Shown piece by piece: positions 34,901-45,239 of a DNA stretch of 64,000 nucleotides. The translations under genes were made by a program, and so were the position numbers. This stretch comes from Symbiodinium natans (Eukaryota > Sar > Dinophyceae > Suessiales > Symbiodiniaceae): NCBI GenBank assembly GCA_905221605.1, contig CAJNDS010002317.1:62001-126000 (forward strand). Direction: 5' to 3'. The notes under the pieces are model-generated. The model did not search any database and was not told the DNA's origin. It saw only the letters and a list, made by a program, of their open reading frames with translations. Each line of letters starts with the position of its first letter. Position 1 is the first letter of the stretch.

Positions 34901-37359
34901 CGCAGATTACCCCGGCGCCGGACATCCACATCCAAGTCAAGTCCAGGGCATGCCCGGCTTGCTGATCGGAATCCTTTCTCCCCTTCCTATGCCTTCTCAC
35001 ATCAATCCCAAGCAAGCCAAGCAAGGAAAGTACGCCTGGATACGCCTGGCATGCTGAACTGAACACGTTGCCCTAAGGTGCGAGCTACAGGTACCAGTCT
35101 GTCGGATTGAGACTCAACACTCGAACTCAAAACACGAAGGTCGCCCCAGAGAACACACACGTTCTTGGCAAGATGCTTCTTTCTCTTTCTCCTTCCAACC
35201 CAATGCACCGGTGCTCCAGCTGCTTCACACACTCAACAGGGCGCTGAATTGCCCTACCTTCGCCAACTCGATGTCCGCCATGTACTTGTCAAAGATTTCC
35301 CACTGCGTGACGGTACCTGCACGTTCTTCGCGCATTCTACAGGGATCCCGATCAAGGAGTGCGCCTATAGACAATGGCCCTCCCCTGGAAAAGACATGCC
35401 GACGGGGCCGTAGTTTCGCGTTGTGGGGGGCGGCTGGGTTGTCCAAGCACGCTCCCGCAGCAAGTGGTTCTTCGTTTGGGCAGCCCGCTCGCTGAAGTTG
35501 AACTGGTTGCCTCAGACACAACATCTTCCATGATTTTCACAAGCCCACAGCGGCCTCTAAAGCCCACCGCAAGTGCAAGAAGCTCCTGGCACGGGAAGCA
35601 AGCACTCAGCACTCTCAATGGCTTGGCAGGTTCGCGATGTGCTTCGGTCTAAGCCAAGACTCGGAGAGGGTTCTTCTTTGGAATCTCCTGCAGGCTGCAA
35701 AAAAGTCGTTGAGCTAAAAAATCTAAAAACAGTAGCTCCTGCCCTTTCGCGACGCGCTCAACATGCCAACATGGACAGCTCTTCCTTGTCATTCTCTGGA
35801 GGGTCGAAGTCTTCATCGATGGCCTCTTGGCTCTCTCTTTCCGTCTGTTCCTGCTGCTTCTTGTCGAGAACCTGTGGGGCACGCTCGCAGCAACCCGGGA
35901 CTCCGATGCGTTTTGTCAGCGATATTTTGGAGCCTCATCTTGATCTTGAGCTTCGGGGCTGTCTTTCAAGAGAATGCCACCATCCATGCTGAAGTGCATG
36001 ACAATCTGATCTACCTCGGATGTGGGCTGGCCCATGGGAGGATGAAGCATTATGCAAGGAAACAAGTTGTGACACAAAAAAAGGTTTGAAGCTTGGTACA
36101 ACAGTTGTGTCACCAAGTTGCCTGTTCATCCGTCTTGAAGCACTTCCTCGGCACAACAATCAAGACGTGAACAACGGAATATAGCAGTAGAATATATAAT
36201 ACTGCAATACTCTCATAGTATTAAGATATCATAATACAATATCCGCATATCCTAGGAGTCTACACAGGACACCTGAATTCCTCCGAATGCCTCCTCCAGT
36301 CTGCGACCGTGTTGCTCTTTGAAGGAGTACTGGGTCGTGTTGTGCGGCGCCCTGCAAGGCTACACGAAACCGTTGAAAGCAGAAGGGGTTTCGAAGGCAC
36401 TCTGCTGAGATGCTTCTCTTGCAAACGGCAAAGGAGAAGGGTGCGCATGCATGCGCATCGCCTGGGGTTGAGCGGGTACAGCACGCGCGGGGGAACTTCC
36501 TTCTCCAGCTCCTCTGGGCTCAAATCCAGCTGGTCGTCGGGTCGCACTTTGACCTCGGCAGTGTTTGGCGCAACTGCTTCTTGTGTCGTGGCTTTATCCT
36601 CATCGGGACACACGATCATTCGCATCATTGGCTCGTTTCCCGGCAAGAACAACTCCTGTTTGCCAGCTGCCTTGAAGAAAAAAACCAGAAACGACATCTG
36701 CAGCCAAACCCTTTGCATCAGGCTTGCTGCTGTCCCTCGTGCTCTAGACCCCTACACCCTAAACCCTTTTGCAGCAGGCTTGCAGAACGTCCTCACCCTA
36801 AACCCTAAACCCTAAACCCTAAACCCTAAACCCTAAACCCTAAACCCTAAACCCTAAACCCTAAACCCTAAACCCTAAACCCTAAACCCTCCAGGGCCAC
36901 CAAAAGGCGATCACGGGCATGTCGTAGTCGTCCCCGGGCTCCTCGGGAGCTTCAGGGGGCGGCGTGCTGCGCGTCGGCGCCGCCGGAGCCTGGCCAGGGA
37001 AGTCTTGGGCTGTTTTTTTTTCAAAAAAATATCTTTTCCTGACTATGGTTCTTTATGACTATATTATAGTTAATGGGTTTAATATCTTTTTTTGAGTATG
37101 GCTCTTATGACTGTATTGAATAGTTTTCTATTGTTATCTTCATATACAGCTATCTCATGTTGTTCTATTATTCGGTTCTTCTATTCTTCTAGTCTTCTAT
37201 TCTTCTCTTCTTCGATTCTTCGATTCTTCGATTCTTCGATTCTTCTCCTCTTCTCTTCTTCTCTTCTTCTCTGTTCTTCTATTCTTCTCTATTCTTCTAC
37301 TATTCGAATTGCTCTTCGTGGCCCTTCGATGCCTTAGGCATGGCGGCCTTGGGAGCCAT
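31969..37359 (-). CDS. DNAI1: Axonemal outer-arm dynein intermediate chain 1
   Basis: WD-repeat subunit that anchors the outer dynein arm to the flagellar doublet. Probable start ATG at 37359 (MAPKAAMPKASKGHEEQFE). Coding blocks follow the family order: a Pro-rich block about 36995-36905, VRPDDQLDLSPEELEKEV (36600), TTQYSFKEQHGRRLEEAF (36320), IVMHFSMDGGILLKDSPEA (36000), NQFNFSERAAQTKNHLLRE (35500), QWEIFDKYMADIELAK (35300), MKLSIKIMERMVNQ (34800), NAENEVYHDFKFWEDSL (34540), FRDGEGTLLPLWRFSSEK (34420), VTCIKWNPRYNDLCAVGFGS (33850), SLKNTRFPEYVFNTDAGVCC (33590), VLAVGLYDGTVLVYDVRAKT (33430), VWEVRWNDDESTGAMNFYSI (33040), HLFLVGTEEGRIHKCSKAF (32560), then VRWNPFHDKIFISGSADWTV through SEPIIIVGDDRGGVNTLKLS to the stop at 31969. 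About 18 exons, with GA, GC and GT donors. Telomere repeat (36788-36892) and a family C element (34593) sit in introns. Assignment of the first two exons is inferred. Confidence 0.94.
34593..34728. mobile_element. Inverted-repeat element family C in a DNAI1 intron
   Basis: GGTTCATGGTACTTATTAGC at the left pairs with AATTGGTCAATAAGTACC and CCTCC at the right. It lies wholly inside the intron 34769-34550 between exons ending MERMVNQ and starting NAENEV. Same family as 48735, 52583 and 56615. Confidence 0.85.
36185..36250 (+). repeat. AT-rich degenerate tract in a DNAI1 intron
   Basis: ATAATACTGCAATACTCTCA-type sequence; similar tracts lie at 38550-38660. Confidence 0.6.
36788..36892 (-). repeat. 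Interstitial telomere repeat (CCCTAAA on +), probable DNAI1 intron
   Basis: About 15 near-perfect units between the Pro-rich block at 36905-36995 and the VRPDDQ exon. In the transcript it reads TTTAGGG. Confidence 0.96.
37170..37312 (+). repeat. TTC/ATTC microsatellite
   Basis: Runs of TTCTATTCTTC, GATTCTTC and TCTTCTCTTC, directly upstream of (below) the DNAI1 start exon, in its first intron. The preceding 37010-37170 is T-rich with repeated TATCTTTTTTTGA. Confidence 0.93.
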
Positions 37360-37401
37360 TTTGCCTCGCAGAGCCTGGGAACAACTTTCGACAGGGCGGT
37401 T

Positions 37402-37498
37402 GAGGGTTTAGGGTTTAGGGTTTAGGGTTTAGGGTTCAGGGTTCAGGGTTTAGGGTTTGGGTTTAGGGTGAGGGTTGAGGGTTGAGGGTTTAGGGTAC
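37402..37498 (+). repeat. Interstitial telomere repeat (TTTAGGG on +) upstream of DNAI1
   Basis: About 13 units with GGGTTCA, GGGTTTG and GGGTTGA variants, 43 bases upstream of the presumed DNAI1 ATG. No gene is supported from 37500 to 38430; a 92-codon + strand ORF at 37549 is unconfirmed. A tandem 19-bp duplication (AACTCACATGAAGCTTCCG) occurs at 38334-38371. Confidence 0.95.
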
Positions 37499-38439
37499 TC
37501 TCTGCAACAGCAGACTCCAGGTTTGGACTTTGGGGTTCAGGGAACACAATGGAGTTCGATCCAATTTGGAGCCTGCCAGTGTTGCCGAATCACAACCGGA
37601 CTGTAACGACCTCAAGACTCAAGACTTGCAACTGTGGCACGGAGCACACAAACCCGGCCACCCCCTCAATCTGGAGCCACAAGGAGGTGCGGCGAGCAAA
37701 ACACATTGGTCCAAGACTGAACTGCTGCAAAAACACAGCCATTCAAAAGCTTGAAAAGAACGAACATCTGACCGAGAGCCCATCCTGTGACTACCGGACC
37801 CATCGCAGACGTGGCCTGACCTGCTGAAGAGCTGGTTGTGTGGCATTGGGGTTTCCGGGCTCCTGAACATCTCGGGCCCGCGACACTCGCGCAGTGGCCG
37901 GGGCCAGGCCGGCCAGACCTCAAGAACCCCCTTTACACAACAGGATGGGATATCATCCTGAACCATCGCATAGGATGGATGCACACACAAACATATGTTG
38001 TCGTATGTGTACGCATGCCTGGTTATGGCGACAGATTCGTGGGCACGCCAGACGGGGAGCCGCGGGCAACGGAAGGTCTCCGCTGCAAGCCGAGTCTTGC
38101 CGCCGAATAAAAGCTACATCCAACATGCAGCGGGGCATCAAAATATTTCAAAATAGCAACGCCGGCCTTCAATGCCGAAAATGCCTGCACGGTCCTGGAG
38201 ATTTCGCTCTGTCGACACACCGATTGCGCGCACATACAGCTGCCGCTCGGGTCAATGTCAAATTTGCTCTGTCAAGCCCGATGTGTAGCATTAGAAAGAG
38301 CCCCGGCACACTGCAACTTACGCGACGACATCAACTCACATGAAGCTTCCGAACTCACATGAAGCTTCCGCAAACGGACATACCTCTTGTGCGTGCGTGC
38401 GTGCGTGTTTGTGTGAGCAAGTGTGGTCCCAGCGGCTGT

Positions 38440-38785
38440 GCAGCAGCAGCGACTTGCCGGCTCCCGAAGGACCCATCAAAGCAAGGCAGCGCCCAGCACG
38501 GGCAAGCCTGGACTCATGGGTTCATGGAGAAAACTGAATTCTTATAAGTTCTAGTAACATAATGTTTGACCATACTATAGTATCACCATGTAATAATAGC
38601 TCAATATCCTAGTATCATAATATCATATTATCATCGTATCATAGTACCGTTACATCATAATGTCAACTGCGTGCATATATTACAATCACCAAACGGTCGC
38701 TCTGCTCACAGCAAGGCACCCCGAGTGCGGCTGCACAAGCACAGTCTCCCCGACGGTGACGGAGAGGTTGGACCAGAAGATGCTT
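38440..38785 (-). CDS. ABCG-type transporter, first NBD exons with Walker A
   Basis: Two minus-strand exons in family order: about 38773-38696 (GSIFWSNLSVTVGETVLVQP, then HSG; acceptor GTGCAG/G) and 38507 to about 38440 (LARAGRCLALMGPSGAGKSL, then LL). A GT donor and AG/G acceptor join them in frame as HSG-LARAG, exactly the spacing before Walker A in ABCG proteins. The Walker A motif GPSGAGKS is intact. The next exons (rest of the P-loop helix to the Q-loop) were not found nearby; the matching downstream exons start at 31501, beyond DNAI1. A telomere array lies directly upstream in the presumed preceding intron. Confidence 0.78.
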
Positions 38786-38796
38786 CCCTGCACCAG

Positions 38797-38943
38797 GGTT
38801 TAGGGTTTAGGGTTTAGGGTTTCGGGTTTAGGGTTTAGGGTTTAGGGTTTAGGGTTTAGGGTTTAGGGTTTAGGGTTTAGGGTTTAGGGTTTAGGGTTTA
38901 GGGTTTAGGGTTTAGGGTTTAGGGTTTAGGGTTTAGGGTTTCG
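38797..38943 (+). repeat. Interstitial telomere repeat (TTTAGGG on +)
   Basis: About 21 units, almost perfect, with one TTTCGGG near 38820. One of the longest arrays in the window, next to the ABCG first exon. Confidence 0.97.
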
Positions 38944-38946
38944 GAA

Positions 38947-38970
38947 TTTTTTTTTGCCACCCGACTAGCC
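38947..38970 (+). repeat. Repeat D copy abutting telomere repeat
   Basis: A T-run, then GCCACCCGACTAGCC, directly after the array ending TTTCGGAA. One substitution from the common form. 39000-39300 beyond it has no supported gene. Confidence 0.75.
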
Positions 38971-39322
38971 ATGGCAATGCGGGGTGCAAGGTCGGAACTT
39001 GAAAGGAGAACAGGTATTCCCAGGTATTCAAAAGGCTACCCGGAATACACCACCCCCAAGGGGCAATCATGGTAGGACAACGTTGTTGGATGACGGTATG
39101 TGCGGCAAGGGGGGGGGGGGTTGTGTGCCTCAATAAGAAACAACAAGTCCACTACAGATGAACTACAACCCGTAGGATCCAAAGGGATTGCAACCTTCCC
39201 CCCGTGTTACAGCGTAGTTGACACCTTGGCCCGCCACACTGGTTTGGCTGCGCTTTTTGAACAACTATGCCAGACCCCTACCCTCCTTGTTCCCTCCTTG
39301 GGTACGGTTTAGGTAAATCAGG

Positions 39323-39470
39323 TTTCGGGTTTAGGGTTTAGGGTTTTTTTTGCCACCCGCCTAGCTGACACTGGGTTTAGGGGTTTAGGGTTTAGGGTTT
39401 AGGGTTTAGGGTTTAGGGTTTAGGGTTTAGGGTTTAGGGTTTAGGGTTTAGGGTTTAGGGTTTAGGGTTT
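39323..39470 (+). repeat. Telomere repeat with an embedded 22-bp repeat D fragment
   Basis: TTTAGGG units run to 39343, then a T-run (39344-39351), then GCCACCCGCCTAGCTGACAC (39352-39371), then telomere repeat again from 39373 to 39470. The embedded piece is the T-proximal end of repeat D only, as if a truncated copy had landed inside an array. Confidence 0.9.
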
Positions 39471-39479
39471 CCGGCCAAG

Positions 39480-39564
39480 CATGTGGTGTTGGGGTCCAAA
39501 TGATAAGGGTATCCTACAATTTTGGGGTCCATTTTGGGGTCCCCTTTTGTCGTAGACCCCCATG
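39480..39564. mobile_element. Inverted-repeat element family A
   Basis: The right end CGTAGACCCCCATG is the inverse of the family start. The interior GGGGTCCAAATGATAAGGGT and GGGGTCCATTTTGGGGTCCC matches other copies in style. The left end is decayed. Confidence 0.6.
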
Positions 39565-40137
39565 CGAAGGCAGCAGTATCTCCCTCTGCTGCACCTCCTC
39601 TTCCGACATTGCTGCCGTTGCTGCCAGGCAGCGGCGAATCACAAATCAACCAACGGCTGCTTACCGACACCTGAGTAACCCATACTTGTGCGCCCCCTGC
39701 TAGTATGCAGCTAGCTTGAGCAGGAGATGCGGGCAAGCTGCGCGGTTCTTGCAGACCCCTCACATGCATGCAACCAAGTCCAGAACACAAATGCGGAGTA
39801 GGCCCTGCTACAGATTCAGTCTCAGTATTGACGCGCGGGTGAGCGCACCTACCTGGACGGAAGAGGTAGCCACGGCCACCTTCAACACCTCTACAACAAA
39901 AGACGAATCGAGCAGGTGTGGCCAAAGCTGGGGAATTTCCGTGAAGCCCCCATCCTTTGCCACCTGGGCACGGTCCCAGATTTTATGGCACACAATTCAC
40001 AGGACCAGCGCTGCACATGCAGAGCAAGCAGTGTGCCAGTTCTGGGCATTACAGTGAGAAGAACAAGTTCATGGATCCGAAGTTTACGCCATGGTCATGG
40101 TAAGACAGCGACTACGATGTTCTCGAAGATGTCGGGT

Positions 40138-40540
40138 TCATCGTGGTCCACATACCTGGGCTTCGGTGAGACTACCTGCCACTGCACCTTTCTTGCCGAT
40201 GCAGATGCCACGTAACTGCCAATGCCTGAGATAAGAGCATGTGCCAAAGAGCTTCTCGGTCCTCCAGAACCGATGTCCTGGATGATCAAACGCCACAATC
40301 AAGCCCACCATAGCACCCAGCAAAGCAACACACTGAGGACTCCGTGACTGCGTCAGCCGGCGCGACAAGCCAATCGACCAGGACATGGCAAAGGCCGGGC
40401 GTTGTTGACGCTGTCAAATTGGGTTTGCTGCGACTGGTTCGCCGAGGCCAGGCCTGACCTGTGCTCCACAAGTGCTTCAAGTGCTTCAAGTGCTTGCCCA
40501 CACAGCTCGGCATAGCTCAGCGTAGCTACTGACGGAGCAG
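40138..40540 (-). CDS. Hypothetical protein fragment
   Basis: Two blocks on the common strand: about 40525-40390 (LCGQALEALEALVEHRSGLA, with a GAAGCACTT triplication) and about 40386-40200 (CVALLGAMVGLIVAFDHPGH, a possible membrane segment, then RFWRTEKLFGTCSYLRHW). Third-position GC bias is like the real genes. No family is recognised; the 39570-40130 region beyond has only unconfirmed ORFs. Confidence 0.35.
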
Positions 40541-41416
40541 GCTGAAGCCGCCTATCCGGGCAGCTGTGGCAACTGTGGCAATTGTGGCAACTGCAGGTCG
40601 TTCCGACAGGCGGCAAAAAGGACACTGATAACGCCTGCCCCTGACTCGCCTCTTTTGTTCCGCCTCTGTTTGCGGTGTCAGGGCTGTACTGTGACAAAGT
40701 TTACGCATTCCGAAATCTCCTTCTCCCAAGCGGGCAGCGTGGCAGCCCTGCAAGGGGCCTGTTGAGCAGGATCTCCCTGGGGAGGCAGCACCGCTATACA
40801 CAGATCGTCGCGGCAGAGCAGCCGGACACTAAGCAATGCAGGCGCCACCCTGCTCACAGGCAAATCAGGTCTGGGGCCATGACTGGCTTCGCATTGCAGC
40901 GGCGCTGTCACTCGCTGCGGCCATGGCTCGAATTCCACGTCTCGGGCTTCTGGTTGCGGTCTCACACCATCAGCTCAAGAAGCTGTGGTCACATGGTCTC
41001 GTGCCATGTTGACAGGCGTCAGCGCCCCGCTAGGGATACGGCCGCGTAGAAAATGTTGCGGCTTCCTAGCGGCTCAGACGCCAACGCCAAAAGGATGCAA
41101 AAACAGATTCTGAATTAAGCAATACTAAGCGGTGCTGGCATGTGCTGGCATGCGCTGGCTTAAGTCTTGTTCAGGGAGATATGGCAAGCTCTCTGCCGAT
41201 ATCCCTCGCAGCCTGCCCCCAGTTCTATAGCCGCAGCATACCACAGCTGGATGCAAAAAGCAAGAAGCTACATGGACGGAATCAGCTGTCCAAGAACTGG
41301 GAGAGCTTTCATAATGCAAAATTCTCGAGCTGCCTTTCCGACAGCCATTGCTCACAGAACTGCCGGCATGGAGACTTCCTGCGCCACCATGCTGTTCTGT
41401 TAAGGCATATGGGGGT

Positions 41417-41542
41417 ATGGGGGTGTACGAAAATGAGGGACCCCGAATAGAGACCCCCAAACAGTAGGAGCCCCTTATAACAAGAAGGACCCCAAGAAGG
41501 CACCTGAGGTGCAGCACCTCCTAATTTTCTAAACCCCCACAT
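41417..41542. mobile_element. Inverted-repeat element family A
   Basis: ATGGGGGTGTACGAAAATGA at the left and ATTTTCTAAACCCCCACAT at the right; GACCCCCAAACAGTAGGAGC inside matches the 18629 copy. Confidence 0.85.
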
Positions 41543-41589
41543 CTGAATGCAAAAAGCAAGAGAAAACTCGTAACTCAGGATCCTATGGA

Positions 41590-41770
41590 TCCCGAGCCCG
41601 AGCCTTGGCTGCACTTCGAGCCTCCCTTGCCTGCGCAAGAGAATCGAGAGATCAGATCACTTGACACTGAGGATGCCACCGTCTTGACATCTTCCAGACG
41701 TGCCTTTGCTTTCTTGCGCAGCTTCACCTCCCCTGACAGACAAAGAAAGGAAAGTTGGTTTGGCGAGGGG
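41590..41770 (-). CDS. Hypothetical helical exon
   Basis: An open block on the common strand with GEVKLRKKAKARLEDVKTVA and SSVSSDLISRFS, charged and helical, bounded by AG/G-like junctions. No family is recognised. Confidence 0.3.
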
Positions 41771-41949
41771 CGTGTGCAATTCGCGGATGTCACAACGTCA
41801 AAAAGTCAAGAGAAAGTGACAACGAAGAGAACTGAATGTAGCCTGTGGACTGTAGATTGCTGAAGGCTAGATCTAACAAGATGCAAATGCCACCCCTTTA
41901 CGAGGGCTTTCAACGGCTCATGGCCAACTCCACTGCTTTGAAGTTTCGC

Positions 41950-42400
41950 CGGCAGAACGGCATGACCCATTTTTGACCAAGCCGACTTCAAAGACTGAAC
42001 TAGACCGGGCACTTTCGATCCCTCTCGCTCTTTCTGATGCTCTCTTATGGTGCATTGCCAGACAAGTCGGAAGCCGTCAGAGCCTGGGGGGCATAAGTGG
42101 CAACGACCACAGTTGCTCCCATTGTGGCCTCAAGGAGCGCAGCATCGTGAGAAGTTTTTGGGCCCCTGAATTCGCTCCAAACCCTTGCCGAGAGGTGGAC
42201 ATCCTTGCGGCTTCCAGACCCAGGCACATGGGCTGCAGCAACCTGATAGGCCAGCAACGAATTACTCTGAAGCACTTGCCCACTTTCGAAAAAGCTGGGA
42301 GGAGGGCCTTTTGCATGCAGCACAGAGCCCACAGATGGTAGCTCAGCGAGCGCATCTGCCTGACGCAGGAAGCTGTAGGCATGCCAAGTTGAGCGTGTAA
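41950..42400 (-). CDS. CCCH zinc-finger locus (split finger)
   Basis: Three pieces of the local CCCH signature in order on the minus strand: ELPSVGSVLHAKG (about 42340), PCAWVWKPQGC (about 42220) and NGSNCGRCHLCPPGS (about 42115). Joined, they give one finger with C-x8-C-x5-C-x3-H spacing. The gaps between pieces are short (under 100 bases) and intron-like, but the second junction is not a canonical acceptor, so this may be a decaying copy. It lies directly downstream of the CCCH gene at 42413. Confidence 0.5.
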
Positions 42401-42412
42401 CAGCGTAGCGCT

Positions 42413-43806
42413 TCAGGCATGCAAGCCAAAGCGACATCGACTACCAGCAGTTACCAGCACTGACAGATGGACTGGTGCATGGGCCTGAATCGCATCCAGG
42501 TCTTGCGATGGAAAACGCTCGGGCGCCACTTCTGAGTGAACTCGGGGGCAGGAACATGTACTCCGCGAGCCGCAGATGACGCAGCCATGAAGAGCAGGGA
42601 GTCGAAGGGTGGAGGTCACAAAGGTCCGTTCATTGGAAGTGGGCTTCACAGCACCCTCACCAGCATCCTCGAGCTTGTCCAGGGTCTTCTCAGAGAGGAG
42701 ATTGAGAGGCTGGCGTATGACTTGGTCAAGGCTTCTGCCAAGCATGCTGACAGGCTTCACGGCGGACCTCGTCATGGGCTTCAGGCTCCATTTCTCTGGG
42801 CTTTGCTCAAGGCTGCTGATGGGAGCATCAATCGGATCCTCGAGCTGCCCGAAAGGTCGCTCGATCGGCTGCAAAACGATGCCCGTGATCCTTTCCGGGT
42901 GCGCCTTCAGCTCTGCGGAACCCTCTCGGTCATTTTCCTGGGACCAGAGATGCAAGCCCTGGCTTTCGGCTCCGTGACGTGCTCCCAAGGACTGCAGCGA
43001 CTGCAGGTTCGGAGGCAAGGGGGGTGGTGGGCATGGGGGTAGTGGCATCTCAAGCTCCAAGCCCGGCGGGGGTCTCCACATGGGCCCTGACAGCGAAGTG
43101 CTGGGGGATTCCTGGGATTCCTGGGATTCCTTCGCTTCCTCGTGGGTGCGCAGCGCGGCCAACTTCACGAGCCTTCGCATCTTGGACTCGCCGGCCGGAC
43201 ACACGTGGCAGTGCCCGCACTCACGTCCATTCCGGCAGCCCTGTGCAGGGCAGATCAGGGCAGGTCTACCGAGCTCCCCCCTACAGCCGTGCAAAACCTG
43301 TGCATAAGACCCACCTTTGCAACACAATCCCTTCCTATTTCTTTGTTTCCCGGTTCCGTTTGAACTGTATATGTATATATAATTCTAATTATATAATTCA
43401 TCATCTGCCCACTTGGGTGAGGCTTTCCGGCCTGCGGCTTCCAGAACCAGGCACAGGGCTTGCAGTTGCCTGTCCCATGAAGGGCCGAGCCAACAGAAGC
43501 CAGGACGGAGACCTCTTCAGGTACCTTCTCGTCCTTCAACGTGTCCCAAGTCGGGGCCGGTGGAACCGCATCGTCCAGGAAGTTCACTGACGGGGACGAA
43601 GTGGGTGGTGGCACTGGAGGCAAGGAAGTCGCTGAAAGCAGCGGGGTGATCACCGAGGTGCTGGACCCGATCTCAGGCAAGCTCGGCGCTTCCTCTGTCT
43701 CCTCTTGCTCCTCCCCCTCCTCATCCTTGCACTGTGCCACTGCCAGCCTCTTCAGCTGCTCCTGCAAAGGCCAAGTTGCCCCACCCAAGTTCTCACCAGT
43801 TTTTTA
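42413..43806 (-). CDS. CCCH zinc-finger protein, finger split by an intron
   Basis: Exon 43788-43432 (open upstream to about 43806) encodes an acidic/Pro-rich N-part, then VLASVGSALHGTGNCKPCAW and FWKPQ. Intron 43431-43241 reads GC..AG/G and contains an AT-rich tract. Exon 43240-42413 completes the finger (GCRNGRECGHCHVCPAGESK) and continues with a Pro-rich stretch and a repeated Leu/Glu/Pro region to the stop. CCCH fingers of this spacing usually bind RNA; the role here is unknown. The true start is unresolved: no ATG precedes the first block in frame, so an upstream exon is likely. Confidence 0.72.
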
Positions 43807-44382
43807 GGGCACTGGAGGGAAATTGAGGGAAGGTCGGAGAGACAAAATCCTTTGCTGGTCTTCTCTGCTAGGGTTGGACTCTGTATGTAGCTCTCGGCTC
43901 TTGTGCTCGAGAGCTGCGGAGAAAATTGGGTTTCAGGATGCCGACTTGAGACCCTTTCCGGGGTGATCCCAAGTTTGTGCCATGAAAGAATGGCAAATAG
44001 CCGCAGTGAGAATAGAATCAGAAAAGAGGCAGTGGCGTAAGACTGGTGGTGACTGGGTCGAACCAGAGGACCAACTCAGAAAGCAAAGAAACAGAAAGTC
44101 AAATAAGCGGTAGAGCGCAATAAAGACAAGCAACAGCATAGTGATATGGAAAGACGGAACAGCCAAGAAGCAGAAGAAAGCTGGCACACAGGGATGAAAG
44201 AATGCAAAAGCAAGGTGGTACAAAAAGTTGGAAAGCAGAGATCAAAAGCAGCACGGGACGGCAGGAAGCAGAAATCTGACGAAAGCAGAAAGACACTAAA
44301 AAACTCAGGTCGAAACCCATGAGCCGGCAGAACTCAACACTAAACCGACCAAAATTAGATCCCGGCCCAAAACCTTTCTGAA

Positions 44383-44418
44383 CCCCGCTAAACCCTAAAC
44401 CCTAAACCTTAAACCCGA
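44383..44418 (-). repeat. Short interstitial telomere repeat (CCCTAAA on +)
   Basis: Five units with variants. The preceding 43930-44330 is purine-rich (GAAAGCAGAAG-type) and non-coding. Confidence 0.9.
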
Positions 44419-44469
44419 AACCTACAGCAGGTATTTTGATGGGTCATCTGGAACTGGTGCCTGCGCAGG

Positions 44470-44868
44470 GCTCAGAACACCGCGACAGTGAGGACAGCAG
44501 TCGACGGTTTGTAGCAGGCATTTGCACGGCTTAGAACTAGGTCCGAAAACAAGCGGGGGGGGTTGGGAGGGGCGCAGGCCCCCTATTTGCAAACACCACG
44601 CTCGCAGGATTCTTATGACTTTCGCGGCAAGCATTGCGCGACTTAAACTAGGCTCCACAACAAGAGGAGGATTTGGGGGGGGGGGGCAGCCCCCCCGCAT
44701 TTGAAAACACCACGTGGTCGCACGATGGTGTTTGGAAAGGGTTCATAGCTTTGCACGGCCAAAAACTGGATCCTAAAACAAGCGGGGCGGGGCGGGGGGG
44801 GGAGGGGGCAGCCCCCCCCCCCCCCCCATTTGCAAACACGATTCTCGCATGATGGGGTTTGGACTCGA
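44470..44868. repeat. Repeat F, tandem copies with G/C homopolymers
   Basis: Three to four diverged copies of a unit of about 115 bp: GCATGATGGGGTTTGGAAAG, then GCAAGCATTGCACGGCTTAG, AACTAGGTCC, ACAAGCGGGGGG, a C-run and ATTTGCAAACACCACG. Each carries a G-run of 8-13 and often a C-run of 8-17. Related copies are at 46978-47115 and 47585-47845. Confidence 0.85.
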
Positions 44869-45239
44869 CTCGACTCGATTCCGCAGCGGTCTGGTCTGAC
44901 CTACTAGCTAGCTGTAGCTCACGACTTGTTGTCGCGGCCGCTCTGTGGCGGCGGTTAACAGCTTCGGGTATGGACACGCAAGGCAACTGCACAGGAACCG
45001 AAGTTCAACAAACTGTGCAGTACAGGGTCTCCAGCGCTCACAGTCGCTCAACCTAGCGTTCTCGCACTTACTAACTAGGGAGTAGACTGTGACAGCTCAG
45101 CTGAACAGTGAATGAATTGTCAAAACGAAGAAATGAAAAACACATCACGCCACTCTGCCTTGGGCAGGGGGCCGGAAACGGCAACCTCGAGACAAGTGCT
45201 GCGCAAGCCCTGTACACTGTACAACTTCAGGACTGAGCT

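Noticed and set aside
40450-40500. GAAGCACTT triple repeat as a regulatory site
   Set aside because: In frame within an open block (LEALEAL) and more simply explained as codon-level slippage.
44093-44320. Hydrophobic minus-strand ORF resembling a membrane protein
   Set aside because: Lies in a purine-rich low-complexity tract whose complement gives Leu/Phe/Ser by composition; no splice context or family motif.
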